64,000 bases of DNA from positions 62,001-126,000 of the forward strand of contig CAKSQS010000003.1 of NCBI GenBank assembly GCA_934486705.1. Direction: 5' to 3'. The notes under the pieces are model-generated. The model worked only from the letters and a program-made list of their open reading frames with translations. It ran no database searches and was not told the origin of the DNA. This document shows positions 62,326 through 64,000 of this stretch, in pieces; positions within the stretch are counted from its first letter, which is position 1, and every line of letters starts with the position of its first letter. The position numbers and the translations under genes are program-made. The DNA comes from an uncultured Eubacteriales bacterium. Its GTDB lineage: Bacteria > Bacillota > Clostridia > Oscillospirales > Acutalibacteraceae.

Positions 62326-64000
62326 TTATTTTCTTCCGACATACCAATCGTCGTACATATTGCCCGACAATATGATATTGCTTATAACATCCTCGCTCAT
62401 AAGCATACCCATCGGCGTCCAAGCATCCGATTTTACGACCTTGACCGAGTATTTTCCGTCCGGATACCATACGGGCGTATAATGGACATTCTCGACATTG
62501 CCTACATTCGGGAAAATCCAAAAGCTGTAGTTTCCTATGATTTTGGATTGCAATGTCGTAATCTTGCCCGCTGCATTTTGATAATTGTATTCGGGGAAAA
62601 GCGCATAGGAATACTGCGGAACGGTAAACCCCGAACCATATGCGGGAGTCTCATATCCGGAAACACTTGTCATAACATTGCAGTCATACAAGGATAATCC
62701 GTATCCGGATTTCATCGTCCAACTGCTGCCGTTTTGTGTTGCCGTAGCTCCCGTTGCCGGTAAAGTTTCTTTTCTCATCCAAGGGTTAATTCCGATGCCG
62801 TAGTACACCTTTTCAAAGGCGTTGTTTTTGTATTCATACTGCCACCAAGTCGTATACGCCTTAGTTTCTGTCGGCTCGGCAGGCTTTGTAAATCCTGTCG
62901 GTGCGGATCGCTCATAGGTTGTGTCCGGTGTGGTATAGCTGAGCTTTGGCTTTGTTGTCCTCAGCCGTGAAACGGGGTTATACACCTTACCGCCGTCGAT
63001 AATCTCCGCGTCAACATATACGCGATTCTTCCCGAAACGGTTTGGCACATACCAATCAAAGGAAACAAGGTTCTTATCCCTTGCCGGCACAATTACATTC
63101 TTAGTTGCCGAATAGACCTGATACTTTTTTGCTTCATCGTAAACCGTAAATTTCACTTTCAGATTAGAGCTTGGTGTGTAATCATCGTAGGACTGATTTT
63201 TAATATAAAAGCTCGAAATAACTCTTGTGTTTTCACGGTACGGCGCGTTCGGCGTAATCGGGACGATTTTTACGGGATGATTGGACTTACATACACGCAG
63301 CCAAGCGTTGTTGTAGCGGTCGGTTTCATAGTCTGTATTGCCGCGTTCCACGGTGTCCAGATATACGCCGCCCCAAATCGTAAAGGTTCGTTTATTCGGC
63401 ACGGTAAAGGTATATCCCGTAATTTCAATCGTGCCGTTAGCTGGGATTGCGTATGTGCCGGGGATCTGAGAGCCGCCGTCCATATATCCCTTGACATACA
63501 CCGTGCAATCGGTATTGTTTTTATAAACATACCGAACGGTGATTTCGTCGGCAACCTCCAGCTTTTGCGGATCGACATATTCGCCGTCCTCATTTACAAG
63601 CCGAATATCCTCAAGCGCAATGTCGGGCTTTAAGATATTCAGGTAATAATCGGTCGATTCTCCCGTATGGGCGGTATCGCTTGCCCAATAGGTTCTGAAA
63701 TTGAATTTCATCTTATACGAATTGGCGTCCTCGTTATCGTTTAGCGGAATCAGATAATGCCTTACTGCGCTCTTTGCGGAATATGAGTTGTATTTGCTCA
63801 AATTAGCGTTATCGACATAAACATCTTCGCCGTTACCGGACTTATAGATCAAGTCCCAAGCGCTGCCGTTCCAACGGTAGCTCTGTCCGCGCAAATTGTT
63901 CGATGATGTCCATTCATTTTTACCGCCGAAGTTATAGTTAAAATGCACCTTTTGCCCGAAATACATAGCGCCGCTTGTTCCCGAAGCATTTGCCGTTGCC
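62326..64000 (-). CDS. large surface protein, C-terminal part, runs off the window
   Basis: The frame is open from the window edge and ends at 62326, giving 558 residues of the C-terminus. The sequence is beta-rich with repeated immunoglobulin-like modules resembling CARDB adhesion domains (LEDIRLVNEDGEYVDPQKLE; VADEITVRYVYKNNTDCTVY; SSFYIKNQSYDDYTPSSNLK). Aromatic, Gly- and Asn-rich stretches follow, with no sortase motif or transmembrane anchor at the end (NMYDDWYVGRK). It is probably exported by a signal peptide outside the window and may promote mating contact. The start is not visible. Confidence 0.68.
   Translation of the reverse strand, partial: ATANASGTSGAMYFGQKVHFNYNFGGKNEWTSSNNLRGQSYRWNGSAWDLIYKSGNGEDVYVDNANLSKYNSYSAKSAVRHYLIPLNDNEDANSYKMKFNFRTYWASDTAHTGESTDYYLNILKPDIALEDIRLVNEDGEYVDPQKLEVADEITVRYVYKNNTDCTVYVKGYMDGGSQIPGTYAIPANGTIEITGYTFTVPNKRTFTIWGGVYLDTVERGNTDYETDRYNNAWLRVCKSNHPVKIVPITPNAPYRENTRVISSFYIKNQSYDDYTPSSNLKVKFTVYDEAKKYQVYSATKNVIVPARDKNLVSFDWYVPNRFGKNRVYVDAEIIDGGKVYNPVSRLRTTKPKLSYTTPDTTYERSAPTGFTKPAEPTETKAYTTWWQYEYKNNAFEKVYYGIGINPWMRKETLPATGATATQNGSSWTMKSGYGLSLYDCNVMTSVSGYETPAYGSGFTVPQYSYALFPEYNYQNAAGKITTLQSKIIGNYSFWIFPNVGNVENVHYTPVWYPDGKYSVKVVKSDAWTPMGMLMSEDVISNIILSGNMYDDWYVGRK

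Larger units (their letters stand above)
32926..64000 (-). mobile_element. Tn1549/CTn5-type integrative conjugative element, left end lost, right end outside window
   Basis: The minus-strand gene order MobC, relaxase, PcfB, ArdC-like, VirD4, Maff2, VirB6-like, PrgI, VirB4, DUF6674-like, CD1108-like is that of the Tn1549/CTn2/CTn5 family of Firmicutes. Mating-pair and mobilisation functions are all present. The downstream end (low coordinates) is truncated inside the CD1108-like gene by a recombinase element, and no intact integrase is in the window. Cargo includes a DUF4143 ATPase and a nucleotidyltransferase module. The upstream end lies beyond 64000. Confidence 0.85.

Noticed and set aside
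61486..62697. A 403-codon plus-strand open frame
   Set aside because: It lies antisense to three minus-strand genes with ribosome sites and hairpins, and its product has no domain-like pattern.
1..64000. tRNA, rRNA, riboswitch or CRISPR-Cas features
   Set aside because: I found no cloverleaf with TTCGA-type arm at gene ends, no rRNA-like sequence, no recognisable aptamer core and no cas-like protein.

Overview
The window looks like a chromosome segment from an anaerobic gut- or rumen-type Firmicute (class Clostridia, most likely an Oscillospiraceae/Ruminococcaceae relative). The grounds are Gram-positive ribosome binding sites, sigma-A-type promoters, lipoprotein signal peptides, a type I dockerin, GH130/GH3/DUF5060 glycan enzymes, and a Tn1549/CTn5-type conjugative element. 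The placement is inference; no rRNA or taxonomic marker gene is present.

Region 1 (about 1-30.3 kb, all plus strand) is one glycan-utilisation locus. A near-consensus promoter (172-200) is followed by two CG-centred palindromes (228-241, 293-310) that look like LacI-family operators. The genes run in this order: GH130_1-type mannoside phosphorylase; solute-binding lipoprotein; CBM-like/solute-binding fusion; two permeases; NHL-TPR-YIP1 membrane protein; DUF5696 protein; two more permeases; a dockerin-bearing secreted protein; a large membrane-anchored surface protein; a DUF5060/clan GH-A lipoprotein; a cytosolic GH3; a leaderless DUF5060/GH-A enzyme; a 1234-residue secreted multidomain DUF5060/GH-A enzyme; and a DUF1861 (GT108-like) propeller protein. 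The layout suggests binding and cutting of a mannose-containing glycan at the surface, ABC import, and intracellular hydrolysis or phosphorolysis. The transporter ATPase and the regulator are not in the window.

Region 2 (about 30.3-32.9 kb) is a scar of broken mobile-element pieces: a fragment of a YgjP/DUF45-type metallopeptidase, a frameshifted tnpV, the 5' part of an IS1182/IS5-like transposase, and a tyrosine recombinase that has lost its catalytic domain. The last two collide at about 32.11 kb. The scar ends at a 32-bp perfect palindrome at 32926.

Region 3 (32.9-64 kb, all minus strand) is an integrative conjugative element without either end. The scar truncates its CD1108-type gene. 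Present are VirB4, PrgI, VirB6-like, MT-A70 methyltransferase, Maff2 pilin-like, VirD4/TraG, ArdC-like, PcfB, MobP-type relaxase, MobC, a candidate oriT, a TOPRIM primase-like protein, several polyvalent or DUF proteins, a metallophosphoesterase, a DUF4143 ATPase, a nucleotidyltransferase module, a 2789-residue methylase/SNF2 megaprotein, and a surface protein that runs off the window.

Most notable: (i) a complete TnpV-family gene with its own Shine-Dalgarno is encoded out of frame inside the linker of the 2789-residue megaprotein; (ii) a separately promoted nucleotidyltransferase plus 59-residue acidic-repeat protein cargo is bracketed by duplicated 79-bp terminator repeats; (iii) three surface proteins share a recurrent FIVAR-like helical plus beta module next to three DUF5060/GH-A paralogues routed to different cell compartments.
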